Origin: Clostridiaceae bacterium BL-3
GTDB lineage: Bacteria > Bacillota > Clostridia > Clostridiales > Clostridiaceae
Assembly (NCBI GenBank): GCA_902809985.1
Contig: CADDXC010000001.1
Location: 310,001-374,000 of the forward strand
Length of the DNA: 64,000 nucleotides
Direction: 5' to 3'
Shown here: piece by piece, positions 25,789 to 34,931 of the stretch
Layout: each line of letters opens with the position of its first letter
Numbering within the stretch: the stretch's first letter is position 1
The notes under the pieces: model-generated
Databases searched by the model: none
Told to the model about the DNA's origin: nothing
Seen by the model: the letters and a program-made list of their open reading frames with translations, nothing else
Made by a program: the position numbers and the translations under genes

Positions 25789-26952
25789 ATGCTAAAAAAA
25801 TTATATAAAAGTTTATTAATCTTGATAGTATTCTTACTATTATTTTTTGGGAACAATTGTTATGCAGCGGAAAATTATAAAGTTTGGAATGATGGAGTCT
25901 TAGCCAGTGTGGATAAAAACAAGACGTGGACTGTGACTTTTAATGGAAATGTAGATTTGAATTCAGCTGAGAATTCTATTAAAGTATATGAATTGGATAA
26001 TAATCAGTCCATGGGGATTGACATTGTAAATTCAGCACCTAATTCAATAAGAATTTCTCCCCGGAGTTTATATATCCCCGGCGAAAGCTATGTCCTGGAA
26101 ATAGATAACACGTTGAAATCCACCGATGGAAGACAATTAGGACAAGCAGTAAAATACGATTTTACAATAGATAAAGATAACTCTGGAGATGGAATTTCGG
26201 TACAAAATTATGATCAATATTATAATGCGTTAAAAGATGCCCTCTCAGATTATAAAAATACATTGATATTAAACATAAGTAATTATGATAAGGACACATA
26301 TGATTTAAATGTAATAGATACTGTGCTCGATAATAATCCCAATTTGCGTGATTGGTATTTAAGTGCAGAAGCCAACATTCAAGGAAGCAATCCTGCAAAA
26401 ATGAGTATTTATTTTAAATACACCGATACTAAACAGAATCTTATAAAAAAGGAAAGTGAACTCCAAAATAAGACAACTGAAATAATAAAGAAGGTTACAA
26501 ACCCAGATATGAAAGATTATCAAAAAGAACTTGCACTTCATGATTATATAGTCAATAATGCAGATTATGATAGAAGTGATGATATTCCCAATGATTCCTA
26601 TACGGCTTATGGAATTTTGATGAATGGTATTGGCGTTTGTGAAGGTTATGCGGATGCAATGGATAGGCTTCTTATGGCAGCTGGAATAGAGTGTAAAATG
26701 GTCATAGGAAGGGCAAATGGCGGGAATGGATGGGTAGATCATGCCTGGAATATAGTGAAAATACAGGGTAAATATTATCAATTGGATTCTACCTGGGATG
26801 ATCCCGTTACGAATGACGGATCCCACTTGATTTCTCATTCTTATTTTAATGTAACAGACAATGAAATGGCTCAAAGTCATGTATGGGACAGAACAAAATA
26901 TCCTAGGTGCAGTAGCACGGATTACAGCTTTTACAACATAAATTTAAGATAA
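25789..26952 (+). CDS. Secreted transglutaminase-like protein with Ig-like domain
   Basis: About 387 residues with a clear signal peptide (MLKKLYKSLLILIVFLLLFF, cleavage after CYA). Residues about 30-130 resemble an SbsA-type Ig-like domain (VWNDGVLASVDKNKTWTVTF, ending DFTID). The C-terminal part is a transglutaminase-like fold with the triad Cys284 (GVCEGYA), His318 (VDHAWN) and Asp333 (LDSTWDD). Such proteins act at the cell surface as peptidases or cross-linkers; the exact reaction is unknown. The ATG follows GGAGAG; a TTG five codons earlier is inside that ribosome site. The stop codon is within the terminator stem. Confidence 0.83.
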   Translation: MLKKLYKSLLILIVFLLLFFGNNCYAAENYKVWNDGVLASVDKNKTWTVTFNGNVDLNSAENSIKVYELDNNQSMGIDIVNSAPNSIRISPRSLYIPGESYVLEIDNTLKSTDGRQLGQAVKYDFTIDKDNSGDGISVQNYDQYYNALKDALSDYKNTLILNISNYDKDTYDLNVIDTVLDNNPNLRDWYLSAEANIQGSNPAKMSIYFKYTDTKQNLIKKESELQNKTTEIIKKVTNPDMKDYQKELALHDYIVNNADYDRSDDIPNDSYTAYGILMNGIGVCEGYADAMDRLLMAAGIECKMVIGRANGGNGWVDHAWNIVKIQGKYYQLDSTWDDPVTNDGSHLISHSYFNVTDNEMAQSHVWDRTKYPRCSSTDYSFYNINLR

Positions 26953-26983
26953 GGGTCAGTTCAGATCTGACTCTTATCTTAAA
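26943..26983 (+). terminator. Terminator overlapping the stop codon
   Basis: A 17-bp stem pairs TTTAAGATAAGGGTCAG (26943-26959) with CTGACTCTTATCTTAAA (26967-26983) with one G-U pair. It contains the GGGTCAG word shared with other gene ends in the window. Confidence 0.78.
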
Positions 26984-26991
26984 TTAATCTA

Positions 26992-27045
26992 TTGACAACT
27001 CAGAGGAATAATTATATTATATAAATGAAAATGATTATCATTATT
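26992..27045 (+). promoter_or_regulatory. Promoter with Fur box for the flavodoxin operon
   Basis: TTGACA (26992-26997), a 17-bp spacer and TATTAT (27015-27020) make a strong promoter. Right after it, 27027-27045 matches the 19-bp Fur consensus GATAATGATAATCATTATC at 16 positions (core AATGATTATCATTAT). Fur with iron would cover the transcription start and repress; iron shortage would induce flavodoxin. Confidence 0.82.
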
Positions 27046-27065
27046 ATTTATATGAGGTGACCAAA

Positions 27066-27494
27066 ATGAGTAAAGTAAACATTATTTATTGGAGCGGAAC
27101 GGGTAATACAGAATCCATGGCCAATTTAATAGCGGAAGGTGTAAAAGAAAGAGGGGCGGAAGTCAATGTGTTAAATGTTTCTGAAGCTTCTCCAGATGAT
27201 GTAAAAAGTGCAGATATAGTTTTACTTGGATCTCCTGCCATGGGAGTTGAAGTAATTGAAGAGGAAGAAATGGATCCTTTTGTTGAATCCATCTCTTCTT
27301 GTGTGTCGGGTAAAAAAGTAGGGCTCTTTGGATCTTACGGTTGGGGAGACGGAGAGTGGATGAGGAATTGGGCTAAAAGAATGGAAGATTATGGTGCAAA
27401 TCTATTGAATGAAGGATTTATTGTACAGGAAGCGCCGGAAGGAGAAATAAAAGAGGATTGCAAAAATTTTGGAAGGCAAATATTAAATGAATGA
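27066..27494 (+). CDS. Flavodoxin, iron-regulated
   Basis: A 142-residue short-chain flavodoxin. The FMN phosphate loop is SGTGNTESM near residue 10, and the second FMN loop is FGSYGWGDGEW near residue 90. It replaces ferredoxin as a low-potential electron carrier when iron is scarce, which agrees with the Fur box in its promoter. The ATG follows GAGGTGA; a GTG three codons upstream lies inside that ribosome site. It overlaps the next gene by eight bases, so both are made together. Confidence 0.92.
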   Translation: MSKVNIIYWSGTGNTESMANLIAEGVKERGAEVNVLNVSEASPDDVKSADIVLLGSPAMGVEVIEEEEMDPFVESISSCVSGKKVGLFGSYGWGDGEWMRNWAKRMEDYGANLLNEGFIVQEAPEGEIKEDCKNFGRQILNE

Positions 27495-28104
27495 TAACAG
27501 TTTTACAGATCTTGTTTGTGAGGAAGATGAAAAAAAATACATGATGACACTTATCACTTATAGTATATCTCCTACCATATCAGGGTATAAGCCTGCTTCT
27601 ATAATAAATATTTCTAATAAATATAAAAACATGTATGATCTTTGGTGTAAATATGGAGAAGAATATATAAAAGATATAAATTTAAAGGTCTTTGAAATTT
27701 TTAGTAATAACAGCTCATTGTTACTTTTGTTTTACAATGAAACATTTTTGTACAGAATTTTGTCTTGCCAGGATAATATAGAATTTTTAAGTGAATTTGG
27801 ATATTCTAAAGATATGTGTTTAATGGATTTGTTGAATTTGTTGAGGGAAAGATATAAGTGCAATTTTTGTCCACATGAGATGGGTATTTTTCTGGGAATA
27901 CCCCTCCCAGATGTAAAAGATTTTATATATGGGAAGGATAAAAAATGTATATGCTGTGGATATTGGAAAGTATATAATGACAGAGAACAAGCATTGAAAA
28001 CTTTTGAAAATTACGATAGGTCAAGATATAATTTTATGAAATTGATCAGAAAAAATACGGAAATTATTAAAGCTGTAGAGATGCTTTCCTCTGCTGTTAG
28101 ATGA
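27487..28104 (+). CDS. DUF3793 family protein
   Basis: A 205-residue protein with the features of DUF3793: CPHEMGIFLGIPLPDVKDFI and CICCGYWKVYNDREQA, with several cysteines that could bind metal or a cluster. The family is often found beside flavodoxin genes in clostridia, and here the start overlaps the flavodoxin end. Shared Fur control suggests a role in iron-limited electron transfer or in handling metal or haem, but no biochemical function is known to me. A hairpin at 28116-28152 ends the operon. Confidence 0.78.
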   Translation: MNDNSFTDLVCEEDEKKYMMTLITYSISPTISGYKPASIINISNKYKNMYDLWCKYGEEYIKDINLKVFEIFSNNSSLLLLFYNETFLYRILSCQDNIEFLSEFGYSKDMCLMDLLNLLRERYKCNFCPHEMGIFLGIPLPDVKDFIYGKDKKCICCGYWKVYNDREQALKTFENYDRSRYNFMKLIRKNTEIIKAVEMLSSAVR

Positions 28105-28115
28105 ATGTAATGAGT

Positions 28116-28152
28116 AGATAGAACTGCTGCTTGTTTAAGTGCAGTTCTATCT
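28116..28152 (+). terminator. Terminator of the flavodoxin-DUF3793 operon
   Basis: AGATAGAACTGC (28116-28127) pairs perfectly with GCAGTTCTATCT (28141-28152), followed by TTTATAT. Confidence 0.82.
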
Positions 28153-28264
28153 TTATATGTAAATTTTATATTTTGTTTATAATTTTACACTTCTTTTATT
28201 AACAAATATAGTATATTATATTTAATGGTATATATTTTACTATTTAAAAAAGGAGTTTTGAATC

Positions 28265-29134
28265 ATGAAGATTAAAAAGATTTTCAGCAAATTGATGATT
28301 GTACTTATGGTTCTGACGTTGTCTGCATCTTTTGGAAATACCAGGGCTTATGCAGATGCTTATAAAGTTGTGACTTTGGGAGGAGATCTTACAAATAAAC
28401 AAAAAGAGGATATGCTTAAATATTTTGGTGTTGCCAGGCAGGATGTAAATGTAATAGAAGTGAATATAGATGAAGAGAGGAAATATCTTGGAAACATTGC
28501 AACCAGCCAGCAGATAGGTACTAAATCCATATCCAGTTCCTATGTGGAGCCAACTTCAAGCGGAGGTCTAAATGTAAGTACCAATAATATATACTGGGTG
28601 AGCAGCAGCATGATAAAAAACGCACTTATAACAGCAGGAATAAAAAATGCAAATGTAAAAGTATCTGCACCCTTTAATGTATCGGGAACTGCAGCACTTA
28701 CTGGAATTTTAAAGGGTTTTGAGAGCAGCAGCAGTGGAAATAAAATTGATGAAGCCAAGAAAGAAGCTGCCAATGATGAATTGATGACTACGGGAAATCT
28801 TGGAGATAAAATAGGGAAAGACAAAGCTGCTGGTCTTATAAATGACATAAAAACCCAGGTGGTGAAGGAAAAACCTAAGACAGAAGAAGGAGTAAGGCAG
28901 ATAGTCGAAAATGTAACTAATAATTACAATTTAAATCTGAGCACCGGAGATATTGACAAAATAACTGCACTTATGACAAAAATAAATGGGCTGAATTTGA
29001 ATTTTGGGGATATAAAAGGACAGCTGAGCAGTGTGGCGGATCAATTAAAGGGAGAATTGTCAAGTGATCAGGCGCAGGGATTTTTCGCTAAAATAATTAA
29101 TGCCATTAAAACATTTTTTTCTAATCTTTTTTAA
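28265..29134 (+). CDS. Exported DUF1002 family protein
   Basis: A 289-residue protein with a signal peptide (MKIKKIFSKLMIVLMVLTLS, probable cleavage after AYA). The mature N-terminal region (TLGGDLTNKQKEDMLKYFGV, then the VSSSMIKNALITAGIKNANV segment) matches DUF1002 (YqfS/YpuA-like) proteins of Firmicutes, whose role is unknown. The C-terminal half contains a predicted helical, Lys/Glu-rich region and ends in the hydrophobic FFAKIINAIKTFFSNLF, possibly amphipathic. AAAAGGAG precedes the ATG. Apparently its own unit. Confidence 0.8.
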   Translation: MKIKKIFSKLMIVLMVLTLSASFGNTRAYADAYKVVTLGGDLTNKQKEDMLKYFGVARQDVNVIEVNIDEERKYLGNIATSQQIGTKSISSSYVEPTSSGGLNVSTNNIYWVSSSMIKNALITAGIKNANVKVSAPFNVSGTAALTGILKGFESSSSGNKIDEAKKEAANDELMTTGNLGDKIGKDKAAGLINDIKTQVVKEKPKTEEGVRQIVENVTNNYNLNLSTGDIDKITALMTKINGLNLNFGDIKGQLSSVADQLKGELSSDQAQGFFAKIINAIKTFFSNLF

Positions 29135-29172
29135 AATATAATATATAAATTTAAAGAAAGGTGAGTTGTCGT

Positions 29173-30048
29173 ATGAAATATGATAAGCCGGTTATAGGAT
29201 TTATTGGATTGGGAGTAATGGGGAATAGTATGGCTTCCAATATTTTAAAGGGCGGTTATGATTTACTGGTATATAATAGGACAAAGTCAAAAGGGGATAA
29301 TCTTGTTGCGGAGGGGGCAAAATGGAAGGATAATCCGGCAGATATTGCAAAGGAGTCAGATATTGTTATATCCATGGTAGGATATCCACAGGATGTAGAG
29401 GAAATTTATTTTGGAAAAGACGGAATAATTGAAAATATAAAAAAAGGCGGCATAGTGGTGGATATGACTACATCCAGGCCTTCTCTTGCAAAGGAGATAT
29501 ATAGTGAAGCTAAGGAGAAAGGAGTATATTCATTGGATGCTCCTGTTTCAGGAGGAGATGTAGGTGCAAAAAATGCTGCACTTTCAATTATGGTTGGGGG
29601 AGATAAGGAAGTATTTGAAAAAGTACTGCCTGTTTTCAAACTCATGGGTAAAAATATAGTCTGGCAGGGAGAAGCAGGTGCAGGGCAGCATACCAAAATG
29701 TGTAATCAAATAGCTATAGCAGGAAATATGATGGGGGTATGCGAAACAATGGCATATGCGAAGAGATCCGGATTGGATCCTGAGAGAGTTCTTAAAAGCA
29801 TAGAAACTGGAGCTGCCAGCAGTTGGTCCCTTAGTAACCTGGCTCCTAGAATGATAAATGGGGATTTTGAACCGGGATTTTATGTGAAGCATTTTATAAA
29901 GGACATGAACATAGCTTTAAGTGAAGCTGAAAATATGAATTTAGATACCCCTGCATTAAAACTTGCGAAATCTCTTTACGATAAACTGGAAAAAGAAGGC
30001 AATGGCAGCAGCGGTACTCAGGTACTCTATAAGTTAATAGACAGATAG
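29173..30048 (+). CDS. NAD(P)-dependent beta-hydroxyacid dehydrogenase (GarR/3-hydroxyisobutyrate family)
   Basis: About 291 residues. The N-terminal Rossmann motif is GFIGLGVMG, then the family motif APVSGGDVGAKNAALSIMVGG, and the catalytic Lys in GAGQHTKMCNQI. Members reduce tartronate semialdehyde, glyoxylate or succinic semialdehyde, or oxidise 3-hydroxyisobutyrate. A tartronate-semialdehyde or glyoxylate role would tie in with sugar-acid breakdown, but it is 10 kb from that operon. ATG set after AAAGGTGAG; a GTG four codons upstream overlaps it. The small YqfO-like gene follows 46 bp later and may be co-transcribed. Confidence 0.86.
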   Translation: MKYDKPVIGFIGLGVMGNSMASNILKGGYDLLVYNRTKSKGDNLVAEGAKWKDNPADIAKESDIVISMVGYPQDVEEIYFGKDGIIENIKKGGIVVDMTTSRPSLAKEIYSEAKEKGVYSLDAPVSGGDVGAKNAALSIMVGGDKEVFEKVLPVFKLMGKNIVWQGEAGAGQHTKMCNQIAIAGNMMGVCETMAYAKRSGLDPERVLKSIETGAASSWSLSNLAPRMINGDFEPGFYVKHFIKDMNIALSEAENMNLDTPALKLAKSLYDKLEKEGNGSSGTQVLYKLIDR

Positions 30049-30094
30049 TTTTGTTTGAATTGATGAATTTCAAATTATTGAGGGTGATTGAAGT

Positions 30095-30430
30095 ATGGAT
30101 TATGAAGTGTTTAAAATAGAGACATTTATACCGGAAAAGTATGTTGATGCCCTGAGGGAAGAGCTGAACTCAATTGGAGCTCTCAGCATTGGAGGCAACT
30201 ATGACAATTGCATGTCTGTTTCCAAAGTTACAGGATATTGGAGGCCCTTAAAGGGGGCAAATCCTTTTTTGGGAGATGTGGGAAAAGTGAGCAGGGAGAT
30301 AGAATGCAAAGTGGAATTTTGCTGTAGAAGTCATATTGTAAAAAAAGCCCTGGATATCATAAAAAAAGTACATCCCTATGAGGAACCTGTTATAAATGTA
30401 ATTCCTCTCATCAATTATTACTTTATGTAA
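30095..30430 (+). CDS. Stand-alone YqfO/NIF3 insert-type (CutA-like) domain protein
   Basis: A 111-residue protein that equals the ferredoxin-like domain inserted in YqfO/NIF3 family proteins: FIPEKYVDALREELNSIGA at the start and the closing HPYEEPVINVIPL motif. It has no NIF3 catalytic part. Small free-standing forms exist in many bacteria with unknown function, perhaps in metal or signal binding. It follows the dehydrogenase gene by 46 bp on the same strand. Confidence 0.75.
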   Translation: MDYEVFKIETFIPEKYVDALREELNSIGALSIGGNYDNCMSVSKVTGYWRPLKGANPFLGDVGKVSREIECKVEFCCRSHIVKKALDIIKKVHPYEEPVINVIPLINYYFM

Positions 30431-30522
30431 AACGAACATAAACATTTACACATGATTTAAAGTTGATTCTATATTTGGCAGTCAGGTGAATTATTCTGGT
30501 TGTAATTAAAAATAAACTATTT

Positions 30523-30673
30523 TTATCCGAACGCTACCAGTGCTAATACTCCCAACTTCTTAAAGCTTACGATAAGCACTGCTACGCGCCTGGATAAGTT
30601 CTGCTAAGGTTCAGCTGGAGAAAAGTATTTCTTATAGGCAAACTCCATCTGATAGGCAAACTCCATCTGAACC
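30523..30673. repeat. Structured intergenic element with two hairpins and an 18-bp tandem duplication
   Basis: The 434-bp gap before the chemoreceptor gene holds a less AT-rich block. The first inverted repeat has arms 30523-30544 (TTATCC...CAGTGCT) and 30575-30597 (AGCACTG...GGATAA). The second pairs GGTTCAGCTGGAG (30608-30620) with CTCCATCTGAACC (30661-30673), one mismatch. Within the second loop ATAGGCAAACTCCATCTG occurs twice in perfect tandem (30634-30651, 30652-30669). The block could be the end of a decayed IS element or a non-coding RNA; the sequence alone does not decide. Confidence 0.6.
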
Positions 30674-30863
30674 CAAGAATCACTTGATGGGGAAATTATT
30701 AGAATTGTGACTAAATAATTTGTAAATTGTTGATTTTTAGCAAATTTTATGGTAATATATAACTTGTGATAATATTTACTTTGTAATAATTAATATTATG
30801 TTACATATTTTATTATGAGGTAGATTGTCATCAACTCAAACTTAATGTATGGGGAGTGTGTTT

Positions 30864-32648
30864 ATGAAAAGAGATGCGAGGAAGGACAAGGAAAATTCTA
30901 AGAATAATGAATTGAGTAAAAGCTTTTTTAAATCCTATTTGCAATTTTTTCTACTGATTGTTTTTTCTGTAGTGCTTATAGGATTTATTGCTTTTTTCAG
31001 TACAAAAAGTGCACTGACTACATTAGGACAAACTGCCATAAGAAATAGAGTTCAAATGGGGCTTGCCATGATGGACAGCCTGGAAAGTCAAGTCAAAAAG
31101 GGAAAGATTACAAGAACTGATGCCCAGGAAATATTTAAAAGCGAGATGCTTAATCCAAAGCAGTCCGATGGGAAGACAAGGGGATTGAATTCAAAATTGG
31201 AATTGAATATAGAGGCATATATGTATGCTGTCAACAGCAGGGGTATAGAGCAGATGCATCCTTATAAAGAAGGGGAAGATATTTCAAAGGTCAAGGATTC
31301 GGATGGGAATAATTTATTGCAGCTTATAATCAATGAAGCTAAAAACCCTAAAGATGGAGGAATAGTTCATTTTAACTGGAAGAACCCGGGAGAAACTCGT
31401 GAAAGACCTAAAGTAAATGCAGTGGCGTATTTTCAGCCCTGGGACTGGTACATAAATGTAGGATGCTATGATGAGGATTTTTATAAGCCTATATATAGGG
31501 TTTCGATCATTATAGCGGGGGTATCTGCAGCCATGATATTGATTTCCATATTGTTTATAATGAGACTCATGAAGAAAAAAGTAAATCCACTGAGCCAAAT
31601 AGTGAATTCCATGAGTATGGCAGCAGCGGGCGATATGTCTGTAAAAGTGGATGTGACAAGTAAGGATGAAATAGGATATATAGGCAGAGTGTTTAACAAA
31701 ATGATAGATGAAATAAGAAGTTTGCTTATAAATATAAAGAAGCTGTCTGACACTATAGATGAGAGAATAGAACTTATAAATTCGTCCACTACGGCCACAT
31801 TTGAAAATTCAAATGGAATAAAGGATGCTATGGAAGAAATTTCATCTGCAATAAATAATTCAGCAAAAGACATGCAAAGTAGTGTTGAAAATATGAATAT
31901 TTTATCAAAAAATGTAGATGAAGTGAAGGAAAATGGCATAAATATGAAAAATGGGGCTTCAGAAGCAGGAAAGCTGAATTCAAGTATTGTGGATATACTT
32001 ACAGAGTTGGAAAAGAAAAGTTCAGAAAATATAACTGCAGCTCAGGAGACAAATAACAATCTAAAGCAGTTGATAAAAAAATCCAATGACATATTGGATA
32101 TAGTGAGCACTATAGAAGAGATATCCGATGAAATAAATTTGCTTTCATTAAACGCTTCTATAGAATCTGCTAGAGCAGGAGAGGCCGGAAGGGGATTTGC
32201 CGTAGTAGCAGATCAAATCAAGGAGCTGTCCAATCAGACTTCTAAATCCGTTAAGCAGATCAATTCACTTATAAAGGATCTCACCCATGCTGAGAATGTT
32301 TCAGCAAATAATGTGGAGATATATGGAGAAATAGTGCGTTCCCAGATACCTACGATAAACAAGACAAAGCAAATTTTGAACGGGGTAGTCGAATTTATAA
32401 AGGGTATACCTCAGACAATTGAAAAAAATGTGGATAAAATAAGTGAAGTACATAAAAACAAGGACATGATCAACTCTTCAATGGATTCAATACTTTCTGT
32501 TACCGAAGAAATATCAGCTTCATCTGAGGAGATAACAGCTTCGACTTCTGAGGTGAAGGAAAAGATGGGAGATGTTAAAGATCTAGTGAGAGAATTAGGA
32601 CAATCTTCAAAGGATCTAAAAGAAATGATAGACAAATTTTCTTTATAA
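30864..32648 (+). CDS. Methyl-accepting chemotaxis protein with Cache sensor
   Basis: About 594 residues. Membrane helix 1 (about 20-42) is followed by an exterior single Cache-type sensor domain (about 45-205; note [20 protein letters not shown]), helix 2 (about 205-225), HAMP (to about 280) and the methyl-accepting signalling domain. The hairpin tip that binds CheA/CheW is present: [35 protein letters not shown] in parts. Cache domains of this kind often bind small carboxylates. The ATG follows GGGGAGTG; an ATG five codons earlier overlaps that site. No che genes adjoin. Confidence 0.92.
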   Translation: MKRDARKDKENSKNNELSKSFFKSYLQFFLLIVFSVVLIGFIAFFSTKSALTTLGQTAIRNRVQMGLAMMDSLESQVKKGKITRTDAQEIFKSEMLNPKQSDGKTRGLNSKLELNIEAYMYAVNSRGIEQMHPYKEGEDISKVKDSDGNNLLQLIINEAKNPKDGGIVHFNWKNPGETRERPKVNAVAYFQPWDWYINVGCYDEDFYKPIYRVSIIIAGVSAAMILISILFIMRLMKKKVNPLSQIVNSMSMAAAGDMSVKVDVTSKDEIGYIGRVFNKMIDEIRSLLINIKKLSDTIDERIELINSSTTATFENSNGIKDAMEEISSAINNSAKDMQSSVENMNILSKNVDEVKENGINMKNGASEAGKLNSSIVDILTELEKKSSENITAAQETNNNLKQLIKKSNDILDIVSTIEEISDEINLLSLNASIESARAGEAGRGFAVVADQIKELSNQTSKSVKQINSLIKDLTHAENVSANNVEIYGEIVRSQIPTINKTKQILNGVVEFIKGIPQTIEKNVDKISEVHKNKDMINSSMDSILSVTEEISASSEEITASTSEVKEKMGDVKDLVRELGQSSKDLKEMIDKFSL

Positions 32649-32688
32649 CACTCCTGTGGGTAATGAATAAAATGAATTAAAATAGTTA

Positions 32689-32717
32689 TTGACATTGGAA
32701 ACAATTTGTATTATACT
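32689..32717 (+). promoter_or_regulatory. Promoter of the leucine operon
   Basis: TTGACA (32689-32694), a 17-bp spacer and TATACT (32712-32717), placed just upstream of the first T-box leader. Confidence 0.8.
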
Positions 32718-32751
32718 TACTACCATACTTATAGTTGATATAAAAACTTGG

Positions 32752-32953
32752 ATAAGGAATAGTAGGTATGTTAGTATTTTAAAGAGAGCGGTAAAAGATG
32801 GGAAGCCGTAAATACTGCATGTTGAACTCGCCTTGGAGTTGCAGGCTGAATTGATATAGTAGGCTGTGCCGGCATATGTCGTTATTTAATTGAGTACGAA
32901 TTTGGGTGGTACCGCGAACAGATTTCTCGCCCCATAGAGAAATCTGTTTTTTT
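32752..32953 (+). promoter_or_regulatory. T-box leader 1 (leucine-type)
   Basis: The T-box sequence TGGGTGGTACCGCGA is at 32903-32917, followed by a terminator hairpin ACAGATTTCTC (32918-32928) / GAGAAATCTGT (32937-32947) with a T-run. Upstream, AAAGAGAGCGG and GTTGAACTCG have the layout of stem I, with CTC as a candidate leucine specifier. Uncharged tRNA-Leu would pair with the T-box and prevent termination. Confidence 0.9.
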
Positions 32954-33019
32954 ATATTAACTTTTAAAATATGGGAATATTTATTTCAAAAAATGAATAT
33001 CAATAAGCTGTGAGGGGAA

Positions 33020-33218
33020 GTAGTAGACATAATTTCTATTTTAAAGAGAACGGGCATTTATGGTGAGAGCCTGTGAATAGTATATGTGTTGAACTCGTCC
33101 TGGAGCTGTAGGCTGAAATAGTAGTAAGCCTTATCGGTAAAAAGCCGTTATTTAATTGAGTACAAATTTGGGTGGTACCGCGGACAGACTTCTCGCCCCA
33201 TAGAGGAGGCTGTTTTTT
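33020..33218 (+). promoter_or_regulatory. T-box leader 2 (leucine-type), in series
   Basis: A second complete T-box: TGGGTGGTACCGCGG at 33169-33183, terminator ACAGACTTCTC (33184-33194) / GAGGAGGCTGT (33203-33213) with T-run, and again GTTGAACTCG with a CTC specifier candidate. It is 266 bp after the first T-box sequence with no evident promoter between, so transcription must pass both before leuA. Confidence 0.9.
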
Positions 33219-33346
33219 ATTTGCCTTATTTTAAATTAGAAAATATGGGGACTTTCAAAAAAATTTCAACTGGCCAATTGAGATTATATGATACATGAGT
33301 AGGTATTTTTAAAGAATTACAAGGACAAATTGGAGGAAAAATCGTT

Positions 33347-34882
33347 ATGGAAAATAGAATATATATTTTTGATACTACGTTGAGAGATGGAGAGCAGACT
33401 CCTAAAGTGAGCTTAAATATAAATGATAAATTGAGTATTGCAAAACAGCTTGAAAAATTAAATGTGGATGTCATAGAGGCTGGTTTTCCAGCGGCTTCCA
33501 ATGGAGATTTTGAGGCAGTCAAAGCTGTGGCAAATGAAATAAAATCACCACATATAGTAGCTCTGGCAAGAGCTTTAAAAAGCGACATACAGACTGCCTG
33601 GAATGCAATTGATGATGCTCAAAAGCCAAGAATCCATGTTTTCATTGCCACCTCGGATCTGCACATGAAATACAAATTGAAAATGAAACCGCAGGAGGTC
33701 CTGAAAAGAGCGGTGGATATGGTGAGATATGCCAAAAGTTTGTGCCCCAGTGTGGAATTTTCACCAGAGGATGCCACGAGAACGAGACCAGAATTTTTGT
33801 ATAAGGTGCTGGAAGCTGCTATAGACGCCGGAGCCGATATAGTAAATATACCTGATACCGTTGGGTATTCTACGCCAAGCCAATACGGTGCATTCATAAA
33901 GGGCATCAAAGAAAATGTATTTAATATAGACAAAGCCATTATAAGTGTTCACTGTCATGATGATCTCGGCATGGCGGTGGCCAATTCTCTGGCAGCAGTG
34001 GAAAATGGAGCTAGACAGGTGGAATGTGCAATGAATGGTCTCGGAGAGAGGGCAGGAAATGCGGCTCTTGAAGAAATAGTGATGGCTATTAAAACCAGAG
34101 CTGATCTTTTTAACTGCCATACGGGCATTGTAACAGAGGAATTGACAAGGACCAGTAAGCTTGTGAGCCACATAACGGGGATGCAGGTTCAAAACAATAA
34201 GGCAGTAGTAGGTGCAAATGCCTTTGCACATGAATCGGGCATACATCAGCATGGGGTTTTAAACTGCAGGGAAACTTATGAAATTATGACTCCGGAGTCT
34301 GTAGGATTGAAGAAAAGTTCTATAGTACTTGGAAAACATTCAGGAAGGCATGCTTTTGTCAAACATCTTGAAGAACTGGGTTATAAAAATCTAGATAAGG
34401 ATAAGGTAAATGAAATCTTTGAAGAATTTAAAAATCTAGCTGACAAGAAAAAAGATGTCTCCGATGAAGATATAGAAAGTCTTGTAAAAAATGAGATATT
34501 TCAAGTACCTGAGGTGTTCAATTTAAAATACTATCAGGTTTCTACAGGGAATACTACAGTATCCACATCCACTGTGAGGTTGGAGTATGAAGGTAAAAGT
34601 GTAAGTGAGGCCTCCTGCGGAGATGGGCCTGTAGATGCTACTTTTAAAGCTATTGAAAAAGCGGCGGGAATTAAAGTGAATTTAAATGACTATTTTATAA
34701 AATCAGTGGGATATGGCAAGGATGCCCTGGGCGAAGCTACTGTAAAAGTGGAAAAAGATGATAAGATTTTTTCAGCAAAAGGGTTGAGTACTGATATAGT
34801 GGAAGCCAGTGCAAAAGCTTTTGTAAATGCCATGAATAAAATGTATTATGAAGTTTCTCCAGAAAAAGCTGCGGCTTATTGA
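33347..34882 (+). CDS. leuA: 2-Isopropylmalate synthase
   Basis: A 511-residue enzyme joining acetyl-CoA and 2-ketoisovalerate, the first step of leucine synthesis. The N-terminal IFDTTLRDGEQTPKVSL motif with metal and substrate residues, SVHCHDDLGMAVANS with metal-binding His residues, and GANAFAHESGIHQHGVL are all seen. The C-terminal third is the regulatory LeuA dimer domain, so leucine feedback is expected. GGAGGAAAA precedes the ATG. First gene of leuACDB behind two T-boxes. Citramalate synthase was considered, but operon partners and full length support LeuA. Confidence 0.95.
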   Translation: MENRIYIFDTTLRDGEQTPKVSLNINDKLSIAKQLEKLNVDVIEAGFPAASNGDFEAVKAVANEIKSPHIVALARALKSDIQTAWNAIDDAQKPRIHVFIATSDLHMKYKLKMKPQEVLKRAVDMVRYAKSLCPSVEFSPEDATRTRPEFLYKVLEAAIDAGADIVNIPDTVGYSTPSQYGAFIKGIKENVFNIDKAIISVHCHDDLGMAVANSLAAVENGARQVECAMNGLGERAGNAALEEIVMAIKTRADLFNCHTGIVTEELTRTSKLVSHITGMQVQNNKAVVGANAFAHESGIHQHGVLNCRETYEIMTPESVGLKKSSIVLGKHSGRHAFVKHLEELGYKNLDKDKVNEIFEEFKNLADKKKDVSDEDIESLVKNEIFQVPEVFNLKYYQVSTGNTTVSTSTVRLEYEGKSVSEASCGDGPVDATFKAIEKAAGIKVNLNDYFIKSVGYGKDALGEATVKVEKDDKIFSAKGLSTDIVEASAKAFVNAMNKMYYEVSPEKAAAY

Positions 34883-34931
34883 TGCTGAGGCAGAATCACT
34901 TAAACTAAAATTTTAGTAGGAGTTGATATAA

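Noticed and set aside
30634-30669. Tandem 18-bp units considered as a small CRISPR array
   Set aside because: The two copies are directly joined with no spacer, there are only two, and no cas gene is in the window.
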